Positions 52,707 through 61,027 of a stretch of DNA of 64,000 bases are shown piece after piece. The stretch spans positions 597,415-661,414 of the forward strand of contig NZ_JADYVE010000003.1 in the NCBI RefSeq assembly GCF_020193655.1. The letters are read 5' to 3'. This DNA comes from Ensifer sp. IC3342 (GTDB lineage: Bacteria > Pseudomonadota > Alphaproteobacteria > Rhizobiales > Rhizobiaceae). The translations under genes were made by a program, and so were the position numbers. Each line of letters begins with the position of its first letter. Positions within the stretch are counted from its first letter, which is position 1. A model generated the notes under the pieces. The model did no database searches. It was not told the DNA's origin and saw nothing but the letters and a program-made list of their open reading frames with translations.

Positions 52707-53621
52707 TCACGTCATGAACCGGGGCAACTGGGCCGCCAGGGCATCGACGGCAAATCGGACCTTCAGCGGCAAATGCGGTGTCTGCAGCCACAGTGCATAG
52801 TTGTCGAAGTGAAGCCCGGGCTCATCGGACAAGAGCGGCACGAGCGCACCTGCCGCAATGCGTTCGCGGACGAGCCAGCCGGGAAGCCAGGCGAGGCCCA
52901 TGCCGGCGACGGCGGCGGCGGCGATCGCATCGAGGTCATCGAGGCGCAGGCGGTTGAGCGGCGTCACCTCCACCGGAGGTCCGTCGTCGCGCGGGAACAG
53001 CCAGGGGTGAACACGGCCCGACCGGCTGTAGATAATGCCGTGGTGGCTGCCGAGATCCTCGATCTGCCGCGGCCGACCGTGGCTGTCGAGATAGGATGGC
53101 GAACCGCAAACGACCATGTGATGACGCGCCAGGCGACGCACGATCGTCCCCGCCCGGTCCTCCAGATTGCCGCTGCTCGCCCCAAGGCTGCGGATCGCAA
53201 GGTCAAAGCCGTCACCCGCAAGATCGGCGAAGTGATCGCTGAAGGACAGATCGAGTTCGAGGGCTGGATATCGCTCGGCAAGCTTGAGGAGGATGGGGAC
53301 GACGCAGCGCCGGCCGAAGAGCGCTGGCATGGTGACCCGGAGTCGTCCGCGCGGCTCGGAAAACTGGTCGGCCGCGAGCGCATCCGCGGCCTCGGCTTCG
53401 GCGAGCACCACACGGCAGCGCTCGTAATAGGCCCGCCCGAAGTCCGTCAGGCTCTGGCGCCGCGTCGTGCGGTTGAGCAGGCGCACACCGAGCCGCTCTT
53501 CGAGGAAGCGCACATGCTTGCCGACCATCGGTCCGGACAGATCGAGCGCGCTTGCGGCTGCCGCGAACGAGCCGAGATCGACGGCTTTGATGAAGACGGC
53601 CATGCTCGCAAGGCGATCCAT
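52707..53621 (-). CDS. LysR-family transcriptional regulator
   Basis: A 304-residue protein. The winged helix is at residues 1-60 (MDRLASMAVFIKAVDLGSFA, LGVRLLNRTTRRQSLTDFG), followed by a typical substrate-binding domain beginning GRLRVTMPALFGRR. It belongs to the large AaeR/CrgA-like branch. It is divergent from the quinone oxidoreductase gene at 53724 (102 bases), which it probably regulates. Confidence 0.9.
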   Translation of the reverse strand: MDRLASMAVFIKAVDLGSFAAAASALDLSGPMVGKHVRFLEERLGVRLLNRTTRRQSLTDFGRAYYERCRVVLAEAEAADALAADQFSEPRGRLRVTMPALFGRRCVVPILLKLAERYPALELDLSFSDHFADLAGDGFDLAIRSLGASSGNLEDRAGTIVRRLARHHMVVCGSPSYLDSHGRPRQIEDLGSHHGIIYSRSGRVHPWLFPRDDGPPVEVTPLNRLRLDDLDAIAAAAVAGMGLAWLPGWLVRERIAAGALVPLLSDEPGLHFDNYALWLQTPHLPLKVRFAVDALAAQLPRFMT

Positions 53622-53723
53622 ATTCGGAACTCCTGGTTTCCACTGTCCTGCTGTTTTAGCTGTTTATCCTCCAAACCCGCGTTGGCATAGCTCATTCAGT
53701 TCAACTGTTTTGGAGTTTTGCCG

Positions 53724-54713
53724 ATGATCCGTGTCGTTCGCTTTCATGAACTCGGTGGTCCCGAGGTTTTGCGCATCGAGGACGTCGAGGTTGAGGGGCC
53801 TGGTCCGGGCGAGGTCCAGATCCGCGTCAAGGCGCTCGGCCTCAACCGGGCCGAGGCGCTCATCCGCTCGGGCACTTATATCGAGACGCCCGTCCTGCCC
53901 TCCGGTCTCGGCCTCGAGGCGGCGGGTATCGTCGAATCGGTCGGTGAACGCGTGGAGGGTTTCGCGCCGGGCGACGCCGTCAGTGTTGTGCCGCCCCCGT
54001 CGATGGTCCGCTGGCCGGCCTATGGCGAGCTCGCCAGCTTTCCGGCAAGGCTCGTCGTCAAGCACCCGCCATCGCTCGGCTTCGAAGCGGCCGCCGCCGT
54101 CTGGACGCAATATCTCACCGCCTATGGTGCGCTGATCGACATTGCCGGACTGCGTGCGGGAGATTTCGTCGTCATCACCGCCGCATCGAGCAGCGTCGGG
54201 CTCGCCGCGATCGAGATCATCAACAGGGTTGGCGCAACCGCGATCGCCGTCACGCGCACGTCCGCAAAGAAGCAGGCGCTTGCCGATTTCGGCGCCGCTC
54301 ATGTGATCGCGTCCGGCGAGGAAGATCTGGAAGCCCGGCTGGCAGAAATCGCCGGCCCGGCTGGCGTGCGCGTGGTGTTCGACGCGGTCGGCGGTCCCGC
54401 CTTCGGGCCGCTGACGGCCGCGATGTCGCCTGGCGGCATTCTCATCGAATACGGCGGGCTGAGCCCCGAGCCTACGCCCTTCCCACTGTTTGCCGTGCTC
54501 AGCAAGAGGCTGACGCTGCGTGGCTACCTCGTCCATGAAATCATCTCTGATCCGGCGCGGCTGGAGGCCGCCAAGGCCTTCATCCTTGACGGTCTGATCG
54601 ACGGTTCGCTCCGGCCGGTGATCGCGAGAACGTTTCCGTTCGAAGAGATCGTCGAGGCGCATCGCTTCCTGGAGTCGAACGAACAATTCGGCAAGATCGT
54701 CGTGACCGTCTGA
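53724..54713 (+). CDS. Zinc-independent MDR-family quinone oxidoreductase
   Basis: A 329-residue NAD(P)H-dependent oxidoreductase. GroES-like N-terminal domain at residues 1-120 (FHELGGPEVLRIEDV, GPGPGEVQIRV, SGLGLEAAGIVESVG). The Rossmann domain is VVITAASSSVGLAAIEIINR near 155. The structural and catalytic zinc ligands of alcohol dehydrogenases are absent. GGAG is 8 bases before the ATG at 53724; an in-frame TTG two codons upstream is less likely. It is divergent from the LysR gene. Confidence 0.9.
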   Translation: MIRVVRFHELGGPEVLRIEDVEVEGPGPGEVQIRVKALGLNRAEALIRSGTYIETPVLPSGLGLEAAGIVESVGERVEGFAPGDAVSVVPPPSMVRWPAYGELASFPARLVVKHPPSLGFEAAAAVWTQYLTAYGALIDIAGLRAGDFVVITAASSSVGLAAIEIINRVGATAIAVTRTSAKKQALADFGAAHVIASGEEDLEARLAEIAGPAGVRVVFDAVGGPAFGPLTAAMSPGGILIEYGGLSPEPTPFPLFAVLSKRLTLRGYLVHEIISDPARLEAAKAFILDGLIDGSLRPVIARTFPFEEIVEAHRFLESNEQFGKIVVTV

Positions 54714-54728
54714 ACGGGCGGCACCGCC

Positions 54729-55157
54729 TCAATCGTCGGGGAAGCATTCGTATTGCGGCAGGTCGTCGGTGATCTGGAACCATTCCGCCTTCGACCCGAC
54801 GAAGATATGCGCCGAGGGCCGGATCGCCGGCGCGTCGACGAGCGTGCCGAGCGTCACATGCGCATAGGCGCCCTCGCGCACGACGGAATAAAGCAGTGAG
54901 CCGCAGGCGGCGCAATGAACGTCATGCGCCTCACCCTCATCGCCATAGATCAGGCGCGCGCCCTCGCCTCGAATGAGGCTGAGTTCGCCGCGCTTGACGC
55001 CTGCGAACGGCTTGAAGGCCGAGCCGGTGGCGCGCCGGCAATTCGAGCAATGGCAGTTCATCGCATATTCGAACCGGTCCGCCACCCGGTATTCGACCGC
55101 CCCGCACAGACATTTGCCGGTCAGCACCCTGGTGGTGTCGAAACTCGCGTCAGCCAT
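54729..55157 (-). CDS. GFA-family (glutathione-dependent formaldehyde-activating-like) protein
   Basis: A 142-residue cytosolic protein. Zinc-binding cysteines appear in order: GKCLCGAVEY, NCHCSNCRRATGSAF and HCAACGSLLYS, the pattern of the GFA/CENP-V family. Activity is uncertain; most members have no tested substrate. GGAGGAGG precedes the ATG at 55157. It is convergent with the oxidoreductase gene and divergent from the OhrR-like gene. Confidence 0.9.
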   Translation of the reverse strand: MADASFDTTRVLTGKCLCGAVEYRVADRFEYAMNCHCSNCRRATGSAFKPFAGVKRGELSLIRGEGARLIYGDEGEAHDVHCAACGSLLYSVVREGAYAHVTLGTLVDAPAIRPSAHIFVGSKAEWFQITDDLPQYECFPDD

Positions 55158-55285
55158 GGCCTCCTCCTGTCCTTGGGGCCAAGCTACATGACAGTCCGCC
55201 GGATCCGCAACCGCTCGCAAGGACCGGTTCCTGGGACGGGGACGCCAACTTGGATTACTCGAACCCGTATCAATAATATTGCGAT

Positions 55286-55303
55286 TTAATCGGATACGAT
55301 TTA
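55286..55303. promoter_or_regulatory. Operator-like site, ohrR/ohr family motif copy 1
   Basis: TTAATCG-GATA-CGATTTA, a near-perfect 18-bp palindrome 34 bases before the MarR start. Three relatives lie upstream of ohr (63517-63534, 63532-63549, 63588-63605). Confidence 0.6.
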
Positions 55304-55336
55304 TATTAAGCGAACAATAAGAAAATTGGATTGGAT

Positions 55337-55834
55337 ATGCCCATGACCCCTTACCAAACAGCAAAGAACCCGGATGCGGCCACGCGGGCAGGTAAGCAGC
55401 CGAAACTGGCGAATTTTCTGTGCTTCGCGATCTACTCGGCAAATCTTGCCTTCGGCCGCGCCTACAAGCCGATCCTGGATGAGCTTGGCCTCACCTACAC
55501 CCAGTACATCGCCCTGGTGGCGCTCTCGGAAAGGGACGATCAGACGGTTGGCGAGCTCGGCGAAAAGTTGTTCCTCGAATCCAACACGCTGACGCCGATC
55601 TTGAAGAAGCTCGAGCAGATCGGCCTCATCAGCCGTCGCCGCGACCCGGCGGACGAGCGCCAGGTTCGCGTGAGCCTTACAGCGGCCGGCCGCAACGTGG
55701 TCGACGCCGACCCCGGGGCGTCGCTGACGGATGCGACCGGGCTCGGAGACGACTTTGACGAGGTACAGCAAAGCGTGGCAAGGCTGCGCGACAACCTCCT
55801 GCGCGCCACGCAGGGCGAGCCGGGCAAGCCTTGA
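55337..55834 (+). CDS. ohrR: OhrR-like MarR-family redox regulator
   Basis: A 165-residue winged-helix repressor. LANFLCFAIYSANLAFGRAY with Cys29 is the OhrR signature, the Cys being oxidised by organic hydroperoxides; the two Tyr that stabilise the thiolate appear as YSAN and YTQY. DNA-binding residues are in LFLESNTLTPILKKLEQIGL and the wing RRRDPADERQVRVSLT. A second Cys is absent, as in one-Cys OhrR. The site at 55286-55303 suggests autoregulation and control of ohr. An upstream TTG start two codons earlier is possible. Confidence 0.82.
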   Translation: MPMTPYQTAKNPDAATRAGKQPKLANFLCFAIYSANLAFGRAYKPILDELGLTYTQYIALVALSERDDQTVGELGEKLFLESNTLTPILKKLEQIGLISRRRDPADERQVRVSLTAAGRNVVDADPGASLTDATGLGDDFDEVQQSVARLRDNLLRATQGEPGKP

Positions 55835-55840
55835 CCGGCC

Positions 55841-56045
55841 TACTGCATGTTTCCGTAAATCCTAGCCCATTTAAGGATAAAAACATGCAGCAACTCAAAG
55901 TGCTACAGCGTCCTTTGCGCGTCTAGTGCATGTCGCACAAAAGTGTGCAGCGGTTTTTGGACAACGACATGCATAAAAACAAGTACCTAAAGCGCGTCGC
56001 ATGAGTCCGATTGAACGCGACTCGCTTTGGACGCCCGGCGCAGTA
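55841..56045 (+). repeat. Type B element interrupted by a complete type A element
   Basis: Type B begins at 55841 (CTGCATGTTTCCGTAAATCC, CAGCAACTCAAAGTGCTACA) and runs to GCGCGTC at 55923. A full type A element follows at about 55924-56028 (GTGCATGTCGCACAAAAGTG ... CGCGACTCGCTTTG). Then GACGCCCGGCGCAGTAG resumes the second arm of the type B hairpin. The order shows A sitting in the loop of B's second hairpin. Confidence 0.8.
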
Positions 56046-56190
56046 GGGAGTCGTCCCCTTGCCTGTCGCGGAACAAAGTGTGACCTTTAGAATTTATAGG
56101 ACGTCGTCCTTCATCCGAGGTCGGCGTACACGTTACACGGAAACCAGCAGCAGTGTCCGCAAGCCGGCGTGCACTGCCGGGGTTGCGGCA

Positions 56191-56460
56191 ATGTCTTTAG
56201 TGCGCAACGGAAGAGCCAGACTCGCACTGGCTTTGCCACGTCATCGACAAAAGCTCCGGGCCATCAAAAACCAGGAAATGGAAGACCTGTTCGAGGCCTA
56301 CGCTCTTGCCGCGGGGGCCATTGAAAGCCTGCGGAACGAGTATCCTCTGCGGGAGGAACTGCTGCGCGAATACCAGGACCTGTGCCTCGACATGCAGGCC
56401 GAGGTCGTAGCCTTTCTGGAGGGCGGCCCGGTCCCCGACGCACAGCCGCAAGACGAGTGA
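56191..56460 (+). CDS. Small helical protein of unknown function
   Basis: An 89-residue frame: basic N-terminus (SLVRNGRARLALALPRHRQK), then a helical acidic part (MEDLFEAYALAAGAIESLRN, LREELLREYQDLCLDMQAEV). No family was recognised. The start is uncertain: ATG 56191 has no strong ribosome binding site and the conserved-looking part may begin at ATG 56278 (MEDLFEAY). Confidence 0.5.
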   Translation: MSLVRNGRARLALALPRHRQKLRAIKNQEMEDLFEAYALAAGAIESLRNEYPLREELLREYQDLCLDMQAEVVAFLEGGPVPDAQPQDE

Positions 56461-56482
56461 CAAGTTCCCGTCGGGCTCGACT

Positions 56483-56592
56483 ACAGCGCCGCGCGTCTCA
56501 TCAGACGCGCAAAGGTCGCTGTAGTGCTTTGAATTGCTGCATGTCTTTGTCCTTAAAATCGAGGTCGATTTAAGGAGACATGCAGTAGCGTA
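56483..56592 (-). repeat. Type B palindromic element, complete
   Basis: CTACAGCGCCGCGCGTCTCA, GACGCGCAAAGGTCGCTGTA, then GCTGCATGTC ... CTTAAAATCGAGGTCGATTT and ACATGCAGTAG. The remainder of 56461-56798 is AT-richer than the window average and has no recognised gene. Confidence 0.75.
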
Positions 56593-56798
56593 ATTAATCC
56601 TTTCGTTGACCCAAACGCCGTAGCAAACAGAGCGCCCTGTCATCTCTCAGGGGCTCTGCTCTAAATTGCTACTGAAAAAGAATGGGTGATCATATAACGC
56701 TACAAAGTTGTAGCCGAATCATTTTGCCAAACAAAAATTGTATGTCTACTAGCCCATAAGAATTACTTTGCGCGATCGGGCGGCTGAGCCAATGCGGA

Positions 56799-56921
56799 CT
56801 AAAGGATCCTTCCGAAGAGAGCGCCGTAGATGATCACCCCTATTGCGAGCGCAAATCCAATGGCGACCCACAGCCGCGAGAAATCGTAGCCATAGAACCG
56901 AGCGGGGATTAAACTTCTCAT
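56799..56921 (-). CDS. 40-residue single-helix membrane protein
   Basis: The frame MRSLIPARFYGYDFSRLW followed by VAIGFALAIGVIIYGALFG and RIL has a basic/aromatic N-terminus and one transmembrane helix. GGAGG lies at ideal spacing before the ATG. The ATG overlaps the stop of a 29-codon frame upstream (ATGA). Tiny membrane proteins of this type often modulate larger membrane complexes; no partner is adjacent. Confidence 0.55.
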   Translation of the reverse strand: MRSLIPARFYGYDFSRLWVAIGFALAIGVIIYGALFGRIL

Positions 56922-57007
56922 AGCGGCCTCCAGACTTTCGTTTCGGTCTTGTCGGGATCGACAGGCCGCGCCGGAACCTCAAGCCGATGGCAATCCGGAC
57001 AATTCAT
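56918..57007 (-). CDS. 29-residue peptide with a CxxC motif
   Basis: MNCPDCHRLEVPARPVDPDK then TETKVWRPL, 29 residues, stop overlapping the ATG of the 40-residue membrane protein. CPDC resembles half of a zinc knuckle. A GAGCAGG sequence touches the ATG, so the ribosome binding site spacing is poor. It could be a real leader peptide or only a chance frame. Confidence 0.35.
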   Translation of the reverse strand: MNCPDCHRLEVPARPVDPDKTETKVWRPL

Positions 57008-57365
57008 CCTGCTCTTGTAAATAACGATAGTAAATACAGCTCCTAAAGATATTGCCTCTATCGCTTTAACTTCACTCTATTTAATACGCATGCAAGTTTT
57101 ACTTTCAACTTTCACGCGCATGTGGGGAAATCTCGCAAACGTATACTTTGAATTTATCTTCTGAAGCTCCCCGAGAGAGAAGAAGCGTAGTAAACGACGA
57201 CACATCGAGTCGATCGGCCGTGTCGTCGACGGCAGCGCATTTGCAACCGCTGGGGCGTCACCATTTGCGAAAATATGGTACGCTCTCACCATCATCGGCT
57301 GATTACGGGCGCCGGTGGCTGGGGAGATAATGGCGCTTTCACCCGCTGCGTGGGGAGTGCGCGCT
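57008..57365. other. AT-richer gap, no gene assigned
   Basis: 57010-57160 is notably AT-rich for this genome (ACTTCACTCTATTTAATACG and similar). A 72-codon minus-strand frame at 57077-57295 and a 60-codon plus-strand frame overlap; neither has a ribosome binding site or a recognisable fold. Confidence 0.3.
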
Positions 57366-57572
57366 ATGCCGATATCTCGGAACTATTCTTCCCAACCCTT
57401 CCGTCCTGGCGAGATCGATTTGCTCGGCCGGGTGTTCGAACAACTGTTGGAAGAACGTCAGCTACCCAACTGCGGTGAACAGGCTGAAGCGCTCGCCGCG
57501 AGATTGATCTCGGTTTATCAGTCGGGCGAGCGAAACGTGGAAATGCTGAAAAAGCTCACACTGCATTGCTGA
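57366..57572 (+). CDS. Small protein of unknown function
   Basis: A 68-residue frame behind GGGGAG: MPISRNYSSQPFRPGEIDLL, then a helical part VFEQLLEERQLPNCGEQAEA and LAARLISVYQSGERNVEMLK. Composition is that of a small soluble helical protein, with two Cys. Not recognised; possibly a small regulator similar to other rhizobial proteins with a PF.PGEIDLL start. Confidence 0.6.
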   Translation: MPISRNYSSQPFRPGEIDLLGRVFEQLLEERQLPNCGEQAEALAARLISVYQSGERNVEMLKKLTLHC

Positions 57573-57700
57573 TGGCGCATGGTCCGATCGGGCCCCTTTC
57601 CAACTGCCTTACTGAGACGCGGCCACCATCAACGCCGTCGGCGCCCGAATTCGCGCGAGTCGCGTGATGTATCCGTCACCGGGTCTCGATGTGAAAAGGA

Positions 57701-57735
57701 GCCCGCCATATCGAATGATCGGGAAACCGGCGGGC
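57701..57735. terminator. Long-loop hairpin GCCCGCC / GGCGGGC
   Basis: Seven-bp GC arms around 21 bases, with no T run. It may end the transcript of the gene at 57366-57572. Nothing else was seen in 57573-57890. Confidence 0.3.
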
Positions 57736-57891
57736 CCTGAGTTTGACGCCAATTATGTTGGCCTTTCAATCGTGCCAGAATTGGCCGATTTGTCCACTAA
57801 TCGATAGGGCTAGATCAACCGATGCTTGCAACGGCAACAGCGCCACCTACGCCAGCGTGCCAGGGAGAAGAGGCCATCATACGAAGGAACT

Positions 57892-57919
57892 AAAGAAGCC
57901 CACTTCCGGAGAAGTGGGC
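57892..57919 (-). terminator. Rho-independent terminator of the DMT gene
   Basis: On the minus strand GCCCACTT-CTCCGG-AAGTGGGC (8-bp perfect stem, 57898-57919) is followed by TTCTTTAG. It lies 92 bases past the stop of the gene at 58011-58940. Confidence 0.6.
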
Positions 57920-58010
57920 CCTGAAAACGTTCTCAAATGGCTTAACAATATCGGGTACAACCTGCCAGATTTCTCGCCTTTTTCCAGTAACATTTTAGGG
58001 GCAATCGGCC

Positions 58011-58940
58011 CTATGCTCCGTCGGCCGGCCTTTGCGATCGCGCGACGATGACGATGCCGATCAGCGAAACGACCAGTCCCCCGGCCATCGCAAAGGACAA
58101 GGGCTCGCCAAACATCACCCAGGCCCAGATCATCGTCACCGGCGGGCTCAGATAGAGGATCGCCGTAACCCGGGCTGGAGAGGATTTGCGAAGCGCGATG
58201 TAGTAAAGGCTCCATGCCCCGAACGTGGCTACGAACACGAGCCAGAGAATGCCGCCGACGAAGCCTTTGTCGGGAACCGGGAGAATGCCTCCCTCGTGCC
58301 AGGCGAACAGGGCGAAGATCGCCGACGCCGAAAGGCATTGTATGCACAAGCTCTGGTAGACGGGCATGGCGTTGGTCGGACTGCGCTTCTGCAGCAGCGT
58401 CGCCATCGCCAGCGAAAGCGTGCCGAGAACAGGCAGGCCATAGGCCCAAAGCGGCACGTCGCCCATGTTGAGAGACCAGCCGGAGGCAACCAACACGCCG
58501 GCCATGCCGAGGACGGAGCCGAGCCACTGACGTGCGGTCAGTGCCTGCCCGAGGACTGGCCAGGACAAAAGCGCCACCGCCAGCGGCAACATATCGGCAA
58601 TCAGGGCGACGAGGCCCGTTGGCACCCCATAGGAGATCGCAAGCGCGAACCCGGCGAGATAACCAGACATCGCCAGCGCGCCGAACAGCATCTGCGAGAA
58701 GGCGTCTTTCCACCGGATCGCCGGCCCCATGGTAAGCGCGAAGGGAAGCAGGAGCAGTCCGGAGACCAGGCTTCGCCACAGGAGGATCAGGAAGATCGGC
58801 GCGTGGTCGATCGCAAACCGTATGCCGACGAAGCCGGCGCTCCAGGAAATCACGAGAGCCGCTTCGAGGATGACCAGGACGACGATCGCGGAAATTCCCT
58901 TCCTCGGGCGGTACGAGGCCGCGGCAATAGCTTCACTCAT
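58011..58940 (-). CDS. EamA/DMT-family transporter
   Basis: A 309-residue membrane protein with about ten helices and two EamA repeats: LEAALVISWSAGFVGIRFAI in helix 1, LLWRSLVSGLLLLPFAL, and in the second half SSPARVTAILYLSPPVTMIW then FGEPLSFAMAGGLVVSLIGI. It is likely an exporter of amino acids or other metabolites. A TetR gene lies upstream on the same strand, 105 bases away across a type D repeat; a terminator follows at 57892-57919. Confidence 0.88.
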   Translation of the reverse strand: MSEAIAAASYRPRKGISAIVVLVILEAALVISWSAGFVGIRFAIDHAPIFLILLWRSLVSGLLLLPFALTMGPAIRWKDAFSQMLFGALAMSGYLAGFALAISYGVPTGLVALIADMLPLAVALLSWPVLGQALTARQWLGSVLGMAGVLVASGWSLNMGDVPLWAYGLPVLGTLSLAMATLLQKRSPTNAMPVYQSLCIQCLSASAIFALFAWHEGGILPVPDKGFVGGILWLVFVATFGAWSLYYIALRKSSPARVTAILYLSPPVTMIWAWVMFGEPLSFAMAGGLVVSLIGIVIVARSQRPADGA

Positions 58941-58995
58941 TGATGGGATCCGTTTTCTGGCGGTGGCAGCAGTTGTGAGAAATTCGGAGACCTGA

Positions 58996-59043
58996 GCGCG
59001 GGATGAGGAAAGTGTGCGCGGCTTTCTGCCTCCCGCGCTAACG
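58996..59043 (+). repeat. Type D palindromic element
   Basis: GAGCGCGGGATGAGGAAAGT then GTGCGCGGCTTTCTGCCTCC and CGCGCTAAC. Outer arms AGCGCGGGA / TCCCGCGCT enclose the AAAGTGTGCGCGGCTTT core. Confidence 0.7.
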
Positions 59044-59045
59044 TC

Positions 59046-59621
59046 TTAAAATCGCTCCAAAATCGAGATGGCGATCTTGCGCGCTGTCTTCAGCCGCGCG
59101 TCATGCCCGTCGAGGCCTGCACGCGACATCGCGCCTTCGAGTAGAAAGGACAGGTGTTGCGCGGTCTCGTCGATCGAGGCGCCGGCTCCCGGTTGCATCT
59201 CGAGCAGATGCTCCTTGAACAACCGCTCCACCTCCTCCTTCTGGAAGGCGACCACAGCCCGGCCGGGATCGCCGACTGGAAGCTCCGCGGCGGCATTGAG
59301 GAGCCCGCATCCCCGAAACCCCCAATCATAGGCAAGGGCCGCATGGTCCACATAGGAATCGAAGACCGCCAGGATACGCTCCCGGGGCGTCGTCGCGTTC
59401 CTCAGCCGCTCGCGATAGACGTGCCGCCATTCATCAAGGCGCCGCTGCATATACGCATTGACGAGATCCGCCTTGGACGAAAAGTTGTTGTAGAGGCTCA
59501 TTTTCGCGACCCCGGCATGGGCGGTGATCGCATCGACGCCCGTCGCCCCCACTCCCTCGCGATAGAATAGCTCCGCTGCGGCGTTCAGCAGGCGCTCCCT
59601 GGCTGGCGTTCTCTCGGCCAT
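59046..59621 (-). CDS. TetR-family transcriptional regulator
   Basis: A 191-residue protein. HTH at residues 8-54 (ARERLLNAAAELFYREG, ITAHAGVAKMSLYNNFSSKA), then a ligand-binding domain with RGCGLLNAAAELPVGDPG. The palindrome TAGATAGACCGATCTA lies 18 bases before its start and is probably its own operator. It precedes the DMT exporter on the same strand and is likely its regulator. Confidence 0.9.
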   Translation of the reverse strand: MAERTPARERLLNAAAELFYREGVGATGVDAITAHAGVAKMSLYNNFSSKADLVNAYMQRRLDEWRHVYRERLRNATTPRERILAVFDSYVDHAALAYDWGFRGCGLLNAAAELPVGDPGRAVVAFQKEEVERLFKEHLLEMQPGAGASIDETAQHLSFLLEGAMSRAGLDGHDARLKTARKIAISILERF

Positions 59622-59636
59622 CTCGTCTCTCCATGA

Positions 59637-59660
59637 ATTAGATAGACCGATCTACCTATT
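59637..59660. promoter_or_regulatory. Candidate TetR operator
   Basis: TTAGATAGACCGATCTACCT, containing inverted TAGAT / ATCTA around AGACCG, directly upstream of the TetR ATG. TAGACCGATCTA-type palindromes are common for TetR proteins of this branch. Confidence 0.55.
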
Positions 59661-60142
59661 TCGAGGATCTGTCAAGCCCGCCAATGCGATTGATCACACT
59701 GGATGGGAGCAGAAGGCACGCAACCGCATCCTTCCGTTCAGGGCGGCCGGGCGCCTGTCGAGATGAACCGGCTTACGGGGCGCGTTTGATGATGCCTTTT
59801 GCTTCGAGATCGAGTTGGACGGCTTTCAACCAGCATCCAGGCGTGTTGCCTTGGGGAGAGAGGTCTCCCGGAAGCAGGCAGGTTCTCGGCGAATGGAGCC
59901 ACCCACCCCTGCCCTTCCAGTCGTCTACGCGGCCGTTCCGGCGGGGTAACGACGCTTTGAACGAGCGGCGGTCGCCGCCAAGACGACAGTACCGGCGACC
60001 ACCTCTGAGGATCGCCGATACTCATCGCATGCTCATGCTGAACGAGTTTATCTACCTGAGTTCGAGCACAGCGACTGACCGCATTTTCATTGTTTCACCA
60101 AAATGTGCGAGACGGAGCGCCGGCTCCGGAGTGTTGTGCCGA
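59661..60142. other. Gap without a recognised gene
   Basis: Several frames of 70-100 codons are open on both strands (for example 59780-59940), but none has a ribosome binding site or familiar fold. Possibly the remains of a gene; no repeat of the main families. Confidence 0.3.
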
Positions 60143-60931
60143 TCAGGCGGCGGTTCGATAGCGCTCGGCAGGTTCGGCCTGCGCAAAATTGGGCAACATC
60201 GCCTGGCGGGCTGCGTCGAATGTGCTCCACTGGGCAGCGTCGGGCAGCGGCGGGATGGTCACGGGCTCACGGCGGTCGAAGCCGACCAGCGCGGCATCCA
60301 CCAGCTTGTCCACCTCCATCACCCCAGGGAGAGCATTGATGTCAATCCCGGAGTGATTCCAGATCTCCGTGCGGGTCGCGGCAGGCAGCACGGCCTGTAC
60401 GTAGACACCTTTGGGTCCGAGTTCGACTTGCAGCCCCTGAGACATGAACAGCACGAACGCTTTGGTCGCGCCGTACACTGTGCTGCCCATCTCCGGGGCG
60501 AGACCGACCACGGAGCCGAGATTAATGATCGCCCCTTCGCCCGCCTCCGCAAAGCGCGACGCAGCCGCGTTGGCGAGTCTGGTCACGGCCGTGACGTTAA
60601 GCGCGATCAGTTTTGAGATATCGCCGCCGTTCTGCTTGAGAAAACCGCGGGGGATAGTGGTGCCCGCATTGTTCACCAGCACGCCAATGCGCGCATCCTC
60701 ACGCAGGCGCTGCTCGATCCGGGCGAGGCCCTGCTGGTCTGTAAGGTCGGCAGGCAGCACATCCACACGGACGCCTGTTTCATTGCGGAGGCGCTGGGCC
60801 AACGCATCCATGCGCGCCGCATCGCGCGCAACCAAGACGAGATCGTGGCCGCGACGCGCAAATCGGTCCGCATAGACGGCGCCGATGCCGGTGGAGGCAC
60901 CGGTTACGAGAACGGCTGGCTTCATGCTCAT
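60143..60931 (-). CDS. Short-chain dehydrogenase/reductase
   Basis: A 262-residue NAD(P)-dependent oxidoreductase: nucleotide-binding VLVTGASTGIGAVYADRFAR, LVNNAGTT (NNAG), GAIINLGSVVGL (catalytic Ser region) and VYGATKAFVLF (YxxxK). The length is typical of classical SDRs. Start at MSMKPAVLV or two codons on. It is divergent from the TetR gene at 61028, with a palindrome between them. Confidence 0.92.
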   Translation of the reverse strand: MSMKPAVLVTGASTGIGAVYADRFARRGHDLVLVARDAARMDALAQRLRNETGVRVDVLPADLTDQQGLARIEQRLREDARIGVLVNNAGTTIPRGFLKQNGGDISKLIALNVTAVTRLANAAASRFAEAGEGAIINLGSVVGLAPEMGSTVYGATKAFVLFMSQGLQVELGPKGVYVQAVLPAATRTEIWNHSGIDINALPGVMEVDKLVDAALVGFDRREPVTIPPLPDAAQWSTFDAARQAMLPNFAQAEPAERYRTAA

Positions 60932-60966
60932 GGTAATCGCTCCTGGCTGTTATTCATGATAGTCAT

Positions 60967-60983
60967 CATGTATTTGATACATG
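60967..60983. promoter_or_regulatory. Candidate TetR operator between SDR and TetR
   Basis: CATGTAT-TTG-ATACATG, a perfect 7-bp inverted repeat in the 96-base divergent gap. It is flanked by further ATGATAGTCATCATG and ATGACGATGATCATG half-sites. Confidence 0.6.
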
Positions 60984-61027
60984 ACGATGATCATGTATAA
61001 TGTCAACCAAAATCCGAGGAGACGACG

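Noticed and set aside
57077..57295. 72-codon minus-strand frame in the AT-rich gap
   Set aside because: No ribosome binding site, no recognisable fold and an overlapping frame on the other strand.
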